A DNA stretch of 9,994 bases from Parcubacteria group bacterium (GTDB lineage: Bacteria; Patescibacteriota; Minisyncoccia; Phycocordibacterales; GCA-002724975): NCBI GenBank assembly GCA_002724975.1, contig PBQF01000011.1:1-9994 (forward strand), in the 5' to 3' direction. The notes below the pieces were generated by a model, which did no database searches, was not told where the DNA came from, and saw only the letters and a program-made list of their open reading frames with translations. Each line of letters begins with the position of its first letter. Position 1 is the first letter of the stretch. Made by a program: the position numbers and the translations under genes. Shown one piece after another: positions 1-6,462 of this stretch.

Positions 1-48
1 TGGCCTGTACTTGAAATATTCAAATTCGTAACTTCCTAATCTGTACAT
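1..48 (-). CDS. 5' end of an unidentified gene, cut by the window edge
   Basis: Reading the minus strand, an ATG at 48-46 opens a frame that stays open for 16 codons to the window edge (MYRLGSYEFEYFKYRP). A clear Shine-Dalgarno stretch, AAAGGA at 60-55 on the minus strand, sits 6 nt before the ATG, which makes a real start likely. It lies 45 nt after the stop of the 67-residue gene and on the same strand, so it could be the next gene of the P-II/amt transcription unit. Sixteen residues are too few to assign a family, and no function is proposed. Confidence 0.5.
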   Translation of the reverse strand, partial: MYRLGSYEFEYFKYRP

Positions 49-93
49 ATTATTTCCTTTCAAAATGGAGTGTACAATTCCCAGGTATTTCAG

Positions 94-297
94 TTACTCT
101 AGATTATTGTTTGATTCTTCTTCCAAGTACTTTCTGGCGGGAAGAATCTCATCTCCTTTGACAATATAAGCCAGATTGTTTTGAAATTTTTTATTAAAGA
201 ATCTTCTGCGACGGTTTATGTGTTCTTCTAATGATGATTTATCATCAAACATTTCGTAATATAGACTCTTCTTTCCGCTTGCTATTAAAAAGTACAT
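94..297 (-). CDS. Small hypothetical protein downstream of amt (67 aa)
   Basis: A 67-residue protein of unknown family. It has no signal peptide or membrane segment. It starts with a short hydrophobic strand (MYFLIA), then has a charged middle with four consecutive arginines at about residues 29-32 and Asn/Lys-rich stretches, then a strand-like AYIVKGDEI and a helical acidic end (KYLEEESNNNLE). The pattern reads like a compact cytoplasmic protein and not random sequence. It begins 50 nt after the amt stop codon on the same strand, so it may be co-transcribed with amt. No clear Shine-Dalgarno sequence precedes its ATG, which lowers confidence. The next gene, beginning at 48, does have one. Confidence 0.5.
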   Translation of the reverse strand: MYFLIASGKKSLYYEMFDDKSSLEEHINRRRRFFNKKFQNNLAYIVKGDEILPARKYLEEESNNNLE

Positions 298-347
298 GGT
301 CTATTATATTAGATGTTTTTTTATTAAGCATCATAATTGGATAGGCA

Positions 348-1769
348 TCAACTAGAATCTGGATAGCATGGAATGCCGTGTTCATAAAGATCTATACCGG
401 TGTTTTCTTCACTTACCGGCACTCTGAGTCCGATTGTTCTTTTCAAAATGTAAAATAATATATATCCGAGACCTAGTGCCCATATCATTAACACAACACA
501 ACCAATAAATTGGGATAACAGTTGCCACCCTGATCCAGCAATTAATCCCTTAACTCCAAGATAAGATCCGTCAGCAAAAATACCAACAGAAAGTAATCCC
601 CATAGTCCGCTTGCACCGTGAACAGAAATTGCACCAACTGGATCGTCAATTCGCAATTTGTTCTCTATAAAGTGAAGGCTTGCCTTCAAAATGAAAACAG
701 CAATAAAGCCGATAGCCACTGCTGCCCAATGGGAAACATATGCTCCAGAAGCTGTTATGGCCACACAACCTGCTAGGGCGCCCTTACATGTCCTAACTAT
801 ATCGTATTTTCCTGTATTGTAATATGTGATGTACATAAGTGTTATTCCTCCTGTACATGCAGCAAGGAAAGTGTTTGATGCAATTATTGAAACCCTGAGA
901 TCGGTAGAGCCTAATGTGCTTCCTGCATTAAATCCAAACCATCCGAATAGTAAGAAAAGAGTTCCCAATACGACAAAGGAGAGGTTGTGGCCATGGAACA
1001 TATTAGGTGTACCATCGGGGTTGTACTTGCCAAATCTGGGGCCGACCATCCAAGCTCCGACTAGGGCTATCAAGCCACCTATTCCGTGAACCACTCCTGA
1101 TCCTGCAAAATCCTTCATTCCGGATCCAAAAGGAAGGCTTGCAAGCCAACCGCCTCCCCAAACCCAGTGACCATAGACAGGATACATGATCCCACAGAGA
1201 GCAGCACTACAAATTACATGAACATTGAACTTGATTCGTTCGGCAACTGCACCAGCTACAATAGTACAAGCAGCAGCAGAAAACATCATTTGAAACAGCC
1301 ACAACTTTGAAGTGGAGTAGTCGAATGAACCAAAAGAGAGGAAGAATCCGCTGTAGCCGAAGAGCGCATTTCCGGCATCAAGTCCAAAGGCAAGATATGA
1401 TCCTCCAAACATTAGAGCAAAACCAAAAGCCCAATATATTAAGCCACCTACACAAAAATCCATAAAACTCATTGTCAGGTAGTTTAAAGTGTTTTTCTTT
1501 TGAAGAAATCCTGCACCCAGAAAAGCAAATCCAGCCCGCATATTGAAGACCAGAAATCCGCATAGGAGAGTCCAAGCCAGATCAATGGATATTTTGACCT
1601 CTGTTATGTCTCTGATTTCTGTAGAGTGAATCGAATAGGTACTGGCCATGTCAGAGGCTTCAGTTGAATGAAATGCTATAAACAAAAGATAGCACATCGT
1701 AACCGGAGCGGCAATGCACCAATGCGTTACTAGCCCTAATAAACTACGTAAATGTATATTGTTTCGCAT
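348..1769 (-). CDS. amt: Ammonium transporter, Amt/MEP/Rh family (473 aa)
   Basis: Inner-membrane trimeric channel that conducts ammonium/ammonia. Seen in the sequence: about 11-12 hydrophobic segments; the ammonium-site Asp in DFAGSGVVH (D220); both pore histidines, H228 and H384 (in DDPVGAISVHG); the gate phenylalanines in FQMMF (F163) and GWFGFNAGS (near F278); the HWVWGGGWL segment; and a cytoplasmic tail with GIDLYEHG, the conserved region that P-II proteins touch in AmtB-GlnK complexes. The extra N-terminal hydrophobic segment (about residues 13-33) followed by a polar stretch with Ser/Thr looks like a cleavable or additional leader, so the mature protein would be near the usual ~400-430 residues. 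The ATG at 1769 has only a weak GAGA upstream. The P-II gene lies upstream on the same strand, 268 bp away, with a long hairpin between them. Whether it serves ammonium uptake or sensing cannot be decided; the intact pore residues favour transport. Confidence 0.96.
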   Translation of the reverse strand: MRNNIHLRSLLGLVTHWCIAAPVTMCYLLFIAFHSTEASDMASTYSIHSTEIRDITEVKISIDLAWTLLCGFLVFNMRAGFAFLGAGFLQKKNTLNYLTMSFMDFCVGGLIYWAFGFALMFGGSYLAFGLDAGNALFGYSGFFLSFGSFDYSTSKLWLFQMMFSAAACTIVAGAVAERIKFNVHVICSAALCGIMYPVYGHWVWGGGWLASLPFGSGMKDFAGSGVVHGIGGLIALVGAWMVGPRFGKYNPDGTPNMFHGHNLSFVVLGTLFLLFGWFGFNAGSTLGSTDLRVSIIASNTFLAACTGGITLMYITYYNTGKYDIVRTCKGALAGCVAITASGAYVSHWAAVAIGFIAVFILKASLHFIENKLRIDDPVGAISVHGASGLWGLLSVGIFADGSYLGVKGLIAGSGWQLLSQFIGCVVLMIWALGLGYILFYILKRTIGLRVPVSEENTGIDLYEHGIPCYPDSS

Positions 1770-2037
1770 AATATGTTTCTCAATACGCTAAAATCCTACC
1801 TGTATAGAAATAGGTAAAAGAAAGTATGACGGTCTTAGGACTCTTGCGTAAGGGGGATAATAACATTTTCTTTTGTATGTGTAAATGCGAAATACGAGCT
1901 AAAACTGAGGTAAATACAAAAGGAGATCACGCTGTCTTAATATCACAATATTATGTGAGTAGAGACAGTTCTGATCTCCTTTATTATGACAATCAAAAGT
2001 CAATTAATCTCAGTATTTGAGTTTGAGAATAGTTGCC
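1770..2037 (-). other. glnK-amt spacer with no gene
   Basis: This 268-bp stretch separates the P-II stop from the amt start. Its main content is the 64-nt hairpin at 1919-1982. A short open frame on the plus strand crosses the hairpin, but it has no recognisable start signals or protein character. No sigma-54 (GG-N10-GC) site was found in the part next to amt. Confidence 0.6.
1919..1982 (-). terminator. Long imperfect hairpin between glnK and amt; attenuator or partial terminator
   Basis: Three nested complementary blocks make one stem: AAAGGAGATCA (1919-1929) with TGATCTCCTTT (1972-1982), CTGTCT (1932-1937) with AGACAG (1963-1968), and TCACA (1943-1947) with TGTGA (1954-1958), closing a 6-nt loop. 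That gives about 22 base pairs. On the minus strand the stem ends in CCTTTTGTATTT, a broken U-run, so it would act on transcripts leaving glnK, 56 nt past its stop codon. A partial terminator that lowers amt relative to glnK, or an RNA processing or stability element, are both possible. Its terminal inverted repeats could also mark a tiny MITE-like insertion, but no target-site duplication is evident. Confidence 0.6.
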
Positions 2038-2376
2038 TTAAATTGCAGTATCACCCTGTTCACCAGTGCGGATCCTATACACATTTGATATCTCGGAGAC
2101 AAATATCTTTCCATCTCCAATACTTCCAGTCTGTGATTCATCAATAATAGTTTGAACTACCTGATCTACAGCATCATCAGAAACAACAAGTTCAATCTTT
2201 ACTTTTGGTAGTAGATCTACCCTATATCTCTTTCCTCTCCAGACTTCACTGACTCCCTTCTGGTTGCCATGGCCCTTCATTTCTGCTACTGACATCCCAC
2301 CATAACCTTTTTCTGTAAGAGCATCTTTAATGATATCAAACTTTTCTGGACGAATTATTGCTTCTATCTTTTTCAT
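2038..2376 (-). CDS. glnK: Nitrogen regulatory protein P-II (112 aa)
   Basis: Cytoplasmic trimeric sensor of 2-oxoglutarate and ATP/ADP that controls nitrogen uptake and assimilation partners, typically including Amt. With the ATG at 2376 the protein has exactly the family's 112 residues and canonical numbering: Q39, the T-loop with Y51 (GKRYRVDLLPK), the B-loop TGxxGDGK with K90, and the C-loop residues R101 and R103. Y51 is the uridylylated tyrosine in proteobacteria; whether it is modified here is unknown. AGGAGG at 2390-2385 (minus strand) lies 8 nt before this ATG. A TTG 18 nt further upstream would extend the frame by six residues but overlaps the ribosome binding site region, so it is rejected as the start. 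Position directly upstream of amt gives the name glnK; by sequence alone glnB is equally possible. Confidence 0.95.
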   Translation of the reverse strand: MKKIEAIIRPEKFDIIKDALTEKGYGGMSVAEMKGHGNQKGVSEVWRGKRYRVDLLPKVKIELVVSDDAVDQVVQTIIDESQTGSIGDGKIFVSEISNVYRIRTGEQGDTAI

Positions 2377-2484
2377 AAAGTATTCCTCCTTCAATCAAAA
2401 CTTTTCCATTTATATTAATTCTAAGAATAAAATCATTAATATGATACACAGACAGTGTCTTACTTGCGTTATTTTCATCTTGGT

Positions 2485-2506
2485 TTGGCATATATCCATC
2501 TGCCAA
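2485..2506. promoter_or_regulatory. Inverted repeat TTGGCA-N10-TGCCAA upstream of glnK
   Basis: Perfect 6-bp half sites (TTGGCA at 2485-2490, TGCCAA at 2501-2506) with a 10-bp spacer put the halves about one and a half helical turns apart, which suits a dimeric repressor or activator. It lies 109-130 bp upstream of the glnK ATG. A second short palindrome, AGACAGTGTCT, lies nearer the gene at 2450-2460. The binding protein is unknown. Confidence 0.35.
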
Positions 2507-2641
2507 GCTTATCAGTATAGATTTTCTCTCTGCTTGCATCCTTTGCCATAGATTCTTCCAGTATGGCCATATCCCTGTGAACAGTCTCTTCAGTTTCTAA
2601 AGAGCCTATTTGAGAAGTCAAGTTGAAATTAAGCAGAATAG

Positions 2642-2655
2642 CACGGTGAACCGTG
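2642..2655. promoter_or_regulatory. Palindrome CACGGT-GA-ACCGTG, possible operator
   Basis: A perfect 6-2-6 inverted repeat that is GC-rich inside AT-rich DNA, about 265 bp before glnK and 490 bp before the kinase gene. The contrast in composition and the perfect symmetry are typical of operators. The two-base centre is too small for an RNA hairpin loop, so a protein site on DNA is the more natural reading. No regulator is identified. Confidence 0.3.
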
Positions 2656-3030
2656 TAAGTGTATTTAAGAAACTGCCTAAAAAATATTGTGCAAAAATTA
2701 TACGATAGTTAGGTACAATGTTAAATAAAAAAATTATACGTTTTAAGGAAACAGCATTAAAAAAAGACAATGATTTTCCGTTATTCCGATAACATGATGA
2801 TTAGAAGGGCATATTGAATGGTTATTACTAAGCCTTCAGTACGCTCTGTTTTGATAAAAAAGTGGCTACGTATTATAAAGTTTAGTGAGAATAGAATTCA
2901 TTGCACTTTATAAATAATTGATAATAACGTATTTTTACGTATTGCATCTTATGTAAGATTATTGTATCTATCATTAGTGAGATCACTTTTGTTCTCGTAA
3001 GTTCTAAGCCTATGTTATTATCATGTATGC

Positions 3031-3059
3031 TTGTTTTACAAATATAAGCTAGTTATAGC
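3031..3059 (+). promoter_or_regulatory. Weak candidate promoter for the kinase cluster
   Basis: TTGTTT (3031-3036), a 17-bp spacer and TATAGC (3054-3059) resemble a sigma-70 type promoter about 85 bp before the kinase ATG. In DNA this AT-rich such matches are frequent, so this is only a candidate. The small hairpin AAGCTA-GTTA-TAGCTT (3046-3061) overlaps the -10 box. Confidence 0.2.
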
Positions 3060-3144
3060 TTGTGGTGGCAATGAGATACAAGGTGTATGATAGAAGTAAA
3101 AATGTATTATACAAGTACAGTCAATAATCTAAATAAATAATGTA

Positions 3145-3966
3145 ATGTACTCTATAAAGGACTACAAATTTGAGTCTTTCAAGACAGTTGCCGATATGCA
3201 CAAGTCAAATTATGCATTGTTAGTGGAAAATGATGCCTTGGATATAAAAAATATGGGTGTAAAATATTGTCCACACCTTAGCTTTGAAGATGAATATTAT
3301 GTATTACAGGAAATAGATCATGCGCAAATTCCTAAGGCTTATGACTTTGGCCAGGAGATTATGTACGATGACGAAAAGGTTGTGCTGAAACAACATTTTA
3401 TTGTACTTGATCATACCAGCAATACTGATCTTATGGATTACTATAAAATGAAAACAGGCTATTTTCCACCGGTAGACGATGTTATTAAATGCTTTATCAG
3501 TGTTTGTGATCCGTTGGATTATTTACATTCAAAAAATTTCATCCACTGCGATATAAAGCCTGGTCACTTGTTACTGAACCCGGACTCAGGAATAGTTTAT
3601 TTGATTGATTTCGAACTTACGATACGAAAAGCAGGTATTTTAAAAGGAATTAGTATGGATTATGCTTCTCCTGAGCAACTAACTTTGGTTGAACAGCTTA
3701 GGAATACACCTGAAAATGTTCCTTTGGAAGCAATTTCATTCTTTTTGTCCATTGATGGCAAGGCAGATTTATATTCAACGGCTGCAGTTTTTTTTGAAAT
3801 CATTACTGGCCAAAAATGGCATGAAAAAAAGACTTCTCCAAGGGAATTTAATTCATCAATCCCTCAAAAACTTGAAGAGATTATAATGTCAACATTAGAG
3901 GAAGATCCTGCGAATAGAATAGCTTCTGCAAAACAACTAAAACAATCATTAGAGGCTATAATTTAA
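3145..3966 (+). CDS. Divergent Ser/Thr protein kinase-like protein (273 aa)
   Basis: A cytoplasmic single-domain protein with the eukaryote-like (Hanks-type) kinase fold and no membrane segment. Recognisable parts: a probable ATP-anchoring lysine in NMGVKYC (K40), an alpha-C glutamate in FEDEYYVLQEI (E48 or E50), the catalytic loop HCDIKPGHLLL with D136 and K138, the metal-binding DF motif in YLIDFELT (D155), SPEQ after the activation segment (E177), the F-helix Asp in KADLYS (D208), and the late Arg in DPANRIAS (R258). Oddities: the loop Asn that normally follows the Lys is His (H141), DFG is DFE, and the glycine-rich loop is hardly visible. It may be an active but unusual kinase or a pseudokinase. 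It is the first gene of a tight plus-strand cluster. Its ATG has no Shine-Dalgarno sequence, and an in-frame TAA 15 nt upstream rules out an earlier start. Confidence 0.85.
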   Translation: MYSIKDYKFESFKTVADMHKSNYALLVENDALDIKNMGVKYCPHLSFEDEYYVLQEIDHAQIPKAYDFGQEIMYDDEKVVLKQHFIVLDHTSNTDLMDYYKMKTGYFPPVDDVIKCFISVCDPLDYLHSKNFIHCDIKPGHLLLNPDSGIVYLIDFELTIRKAGILKGISMDYASPEQLTLVEQLRNTPENVPLEAISFFLSIDGKADLYSTAAVFFEIITGQKWHEKKTSPREFNSSIPQKLEEIIMSTLEEDPANRIASAKQLKQSLEAII

Positions 3967-3980
3967 TATAGGGTAGAAAA

Positions 3981-4901
3981 ATGAAATTTTTGATCATATC
4001 TGACATTCACAGTAATCTTGAAGCGTTGGTTTCTGTCTTTTCTGACCTTCATAGTGGTAACGAAAAGATTGATAGAATATTGATACCAGGTGATATTGTT
4101 GGTTATGGCCCTAACCCTAATGAATGTTGTACCATCATAAGATTTTTAATGAACGGTAAATCGGCTTTACAGAAAGAGATTCAAGAGTCAATACAAGAAA
4201 TAGATCTTGACAATGCTGACAAAAAAAACATTATAGATTTCATTTTTTCAATGGGCAATAAAGCTAATGTGGTAGCAGGAAATCATGACAGAGAGGTTAT
4301 TGGGCAGCCTTCTCTATGTAGTGTAATGGCTACTTCCGCAGGAAATGCTGCAAAGTGGACAACCAAGGTACTGCAAAGGCCTAATATCAGGTTCCTTGAG
4401 TCACTATGGTATAAAAAGAAAATAAGGAAATTTGGTATAGAGTTGGTACACAGCACGCCAGTCTATCCTCAAGGTTATCGGTATGTAGAGAATGCGGCAA
4501 CTTTGAACTACGATATACTACATTCAAGCATAACCATTTCCGGTCATACGCACAAGCCTTCAGCATATCTATATACAAAGCAAAAAAGAGATATCTCTGC
4601 TTCCGTATTCATCCCAACAGACCAATTTGATAACAGGCTTATGCTGGTTGAAAGAGAATCAATGGAGAGGCAGGAGACATTTGATGTTTCATTGAAACCC
4701 GGTCAACGCTACTACATAAATTCCGGGTCTGTAGGCCAGTCAAGAGACGGAACACCAAAGGCCTCTTACATGATTTACGATACAGTGGCAAAACAAGCCT
4801 CTTTAAGAAAAGCAGAGTATAACACAGAGATAGTAAAGAAAAAAGTGCTTAAAGCCTCCCTTCCATTTGATCTTGCGGAACGTATTGTAAAAGGCGTTTG
4901 A
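3981..4901 (+). CDS. Calcineurin-like metallophosphoesterase (306 aa)
   Basis: Two-metal phosphoesterase of the ApaH/YfcE-type superfamily. All metal-ligand motifs are present in order: D8 and H10 in SDIHSN, D38 in GDIVGYGPNP, N101 and H102 in GNHDRE, H157 in ELVHSTP, and H189/H191 in SGHTHKP, followed by the family's INSGSVGQ-R-GTPKASY segment. An acidic helical insert (about residues 55-92) widens the gap between GD and GNHD. No signal peptide is present, so it acts in the cytoplasm. The substrate cannot be read from sequence: phosphoproteins, nucleotides such as Ap4A, or phosphodiesters are all known in the superfamily. It starts 14 nt after the kinase stop with AGGG 7 nt before the ATG, and its end overlaps the next frame, so it is translated in the same operon. 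Reversal of the kinase's action is an attractive but unproven role. Confidence 0.93.
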   Translation: MKFLIISDIHSNLEALVSVFSDLHSGNEKIDRILIPGDIVGYGPNPNECCTIIRFLMNGKSALQKEIQESIQEIDLDNADKKNIIDFIFSMGNKANVVAGNHDREVIGQPSLCSVMATSAGNAAKWTTKVLQRPNIRFLESLWYKKKIRKFGIELVHSTPVYPQGYRYVENAATLNYDILHSSITISGHTHKPSAYLYTKQKRDISASVFIPTDQFDNRLMLVERESMERQETFDVSLKPGQRYYINSGSVGQSRDGTPKASYMIYDTVAKQASLRKAEYNTEIVKKKVLKASLPFDLAERIVKGV

Positions 4902-6187
4902 ATGTGCTTTTGAAAACTTTAACAATAACAATTTCACAGAATCAAAAGGTTAATCTGAACATGATACAAGAAGAATGTAATAACCCCGGTATTTTTTCTT
5001 ATCTGTTTTTATTTATAATAAGCTGTATTTTATTATGTAATTATTCTAATGCTGAAACACTATCAAGTCATAATCCACAAAAGAGCCTATTAGTAGAGAA
5101 GATAAGACTGGCAATGGATTTGTCTTATCAAATGAATATAGAGCGGTCTGAGTCAGTATTTGACGAAGCTATAAGCGAATGGCCTGATGACCCGGAGCCA
5201 TATCTATTCAAAGGCGGTCTATATCTTAATATGTTTCAGAACCTTAATAACAAGACAGAAGAAGAAGTCTACAAGCTGAAAGATCAGATACTTTACCTTA
5301 ACAACAAAGCTATCGAAATTTCTCGCAAACGTACTAAAGAGAGCCTAGGTTATGAGAGTGCTCAATATTGTATTGGAGGAGCAACTGGTAATATTGGAAG
5401 ATTTTATATCCTGAACGGCCAAATGTGGAAGGCTTTCTGGAAAGGCAAGAAGGGGTATAAGATGATGAAAAAGATTGTAGATAAAGATCAGGAGTATCAC
5501 GACGCCTATCTTGGTCTGGGTATATATAACTATTTTTCTGCTATAATGCCTAAATTTGTTAAGGCATTGTCATTTCTGCTTGGTGGAACAACGGGTGATA
5601 AGGATAATGGTATCAGGCAACTGGAACTTGTCCGTGACAATAGTTCATTACTTTCTGTGGAAGCGAGAAAGATTCTCTTGAGAACTTATCGAGGAGAGGA
5701 AGATTGGGACGCGTTTTACCTTAACTCTAAATGGCTTGCAGAACACTATCCAGAAAACGTCTATTTTCAGGTACCATACGTTTACGGTCTCACTCAAAAC
5801 AAACAATATAGTGACGCTCATAATCATCTGAATAAAGTGAACACTATGCTGCAAAATGATCCATCTCAATTAGCAATCAATATGCGTGTTAAATATTTCA
5901 GGTACCTGGGGCTTCTGAACTACAAACTTGGTAATTATTCGATTTCAAAACAGTCATATATGAAGGCATTGGATCTTAGCCGTGGTGTTTTTCCTCCTAC
6001 AAGGATATGGGGAGAAGATTACTATTATCTCGCCTCGTCTAATGCAAGACTTGAGAAAGAAGATGATGCGTTTAAATATTTACGTAAAGCGATTGACAAG
6101 GGATGGCAAATAGACAATATGGATAAACTACCTGAATGGAGACCTTATAATCATAACCGGGAGTTTCTTCTAATAATCGGTAAATAA
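4898..6187 (+). CDS. TPR-repeat protein with N-terminal signal or anchor segment (up to 429 aa)
   Basis: Probably an exported, periplasm-facing helical-repeat protein. A hydrophobic stretch near residues 33-49 (FSYLFLFIISCILLC) is followed by NYSNA-ET, a plausible signal peptidase site. ISC inside this stretch resembles a lipobox, but hydrophobic residues continue after it, so lipidation is less likely. The rest contains TPR-like helical pairs, for example near residues 90-115, 200-215, 335-365 and 370-395, and a conserved-looking centre (YLGLGIYNYFSAIMPKF, then a Gly-rich turn). Three starts are possible: TTG 4898, GTG 4904 (AAAAGG 9 nt upstream, overlap with the phosphoesterase end absent by 2 nt) and ATG 4961 (a more normal signal-peptide length). 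The GTG or ATG seems more likely than the TTG. TPR domains hold partner proteins; here it may be the partner or target of the kinase-phosphoesterase pair. No enzyme motif is seen. Confidence 0.8.
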   Translation: MNVLLKTLTITISQNQKVNLNMIQEECNNPGIFSYLFLFIISCILLCNYSNAETLSSHNPQKSLLVEKIRLAMDLSYQMNIERSESVFDEAISEWPDDPEPYLFKGGLYLNMFQNLNNKTEEEVYKLKDQILYLNNKAIEISRKRTKESLGYESAQYCIGGATGNIGRFYILNGQMWKAFWKGKKGYKMMKKIVDKDQEYHDAYLGLGIYNYFSAIMPKFVKALSFLLGGTTGDKDNGIRQLELVRDNSSLLSVEARKILLRTYRGEEDWDAFYLNSKWLAEHYPENVYFQVPYVYGLTQNKQYSDAHNHLNKVNTMLQNDPSQLAINMRVKYFRYLGLLNYKLGNYSISKQSYMKALDLSRGVFPPTRIWGEDYYYLASSNARLEKEDDAFKYLRKAIDKGWQIDNMDKLPEWRPYNHNREFLLIIGK

Positions 6188-6193
6188 ATAGTA

Positions 6194-6462
6194 ATGCAAA
6201 ATAGAGAATCATATATTGGCCCAGAGGAAATAATTAGAAAGAAGAATGAATACATGATTCCTTGTGTATACCATTTTTATCAGGATCCTGTGCAGATGGT
6301 AAGAGGAGAAGGGCAATATGTATTTGATCATTCCGGGAAAAAATATTTGGATTTTTATGCTGGCATTTCAGTATTAAATGCAGGACACTGCCATCCTGAG
6401 ATTGTAGACAAGATATGTGAGCAGGTTAAAACACTTCAACATACTACAACGATATATTTAAT
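6194..6462 (+). pseudogene. Truncated class III aminotransferase, N-terminal piece only
   Basis: The first ~88 codons match the start of class III pyridoxal-phosphate aminotransferases (acetylornithine, GABA, alanine-glyoxylate types): GEGQYVFDHSGKKYLDFYAG, then LNAGHCHPEIV and LQHTTTIYL. Full-length members have about 400-450 residues; the cofactor-binding lysine and the whole large domain are missing. After IYL the frame turns into hydrophobic nonsense and ends at 6589, while another frame becomes a cytochrome c. The ATG lies 6 nt after the TPR stop without a good ribosome binding site, so it was once the fourth gene of the cluster. The fragment cannot be a working enzyme. The exact substrate class of the parent cannot be assigned. 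Confidence 0.85.

Larger units (their letters stand above)
2475..2660 (-). pseudogene. Short coding-like remnant upstream of glnK
   Basis: One minus-strand frame is open from about 2700 to a TGA at 2475-2477 and reads as protein-like sequence, for example LETEETVHRDMAILEES followed by KIYTDKLGRWIYAKPR at its end. The only in-frame ATG codons fall late (the first at 2570-2568, giving 31 residues), and a TTG at 2621-2619 would give 48. None has a properly spaced ribosome binding site. It may be the tail of a decayed gene or a real small protein with an odd start. No family is recognised. Confidence 0.25.
2395..3144. other. Gene-free divergent region between glnK and the kinase cluster
   Basis: This 750-bp stretch holds no convincing intact gene. 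It contains a coding-like remnant on the minus strand (2475-2660), palindromes at 2450-2460, 2485-2506 and 2642-2655, a small hairpin at 3046-3061, and very AT-rich DNA from about 2690 to 3144. It must carry the promoters for glnK leftwards and for the kinase cluster rightwards. A search by eye for a sigma-54 site (GG-N10-GC) on the glnK side found none. Confidence 0.6.

Noticed and set aside
826..1189. Plus-strand open frames of 60-87 residues inside the amt gene
   Set aside because: They are antisense shadows of the strongly conserved Amt coding frame and have no ribosome binding sites or protein family features.
1826..2020. 64-residue plus-strand open frame in the glnK-amt spacer
   Set aside because: It runs across the long hairpin, lacks a Shine-Dalgarno sequence, and has an unconvincing composition; the hairpin explains the region better.
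2336..2539. 67-residue minus-strand frame overlapping the P-II start
   Set aside because: It overlaps the glnK ribosome binding site and first codons in another frame; the alternative frame ending at 2475 looks more protein-like.
2510..2560. Possible sigma-54 promoter (TGGCA...TGC) upstream of glnK
   Set aside because: The GG and GC pairs are 8 or 13 bases apart instead of the required 10, so the match fails.
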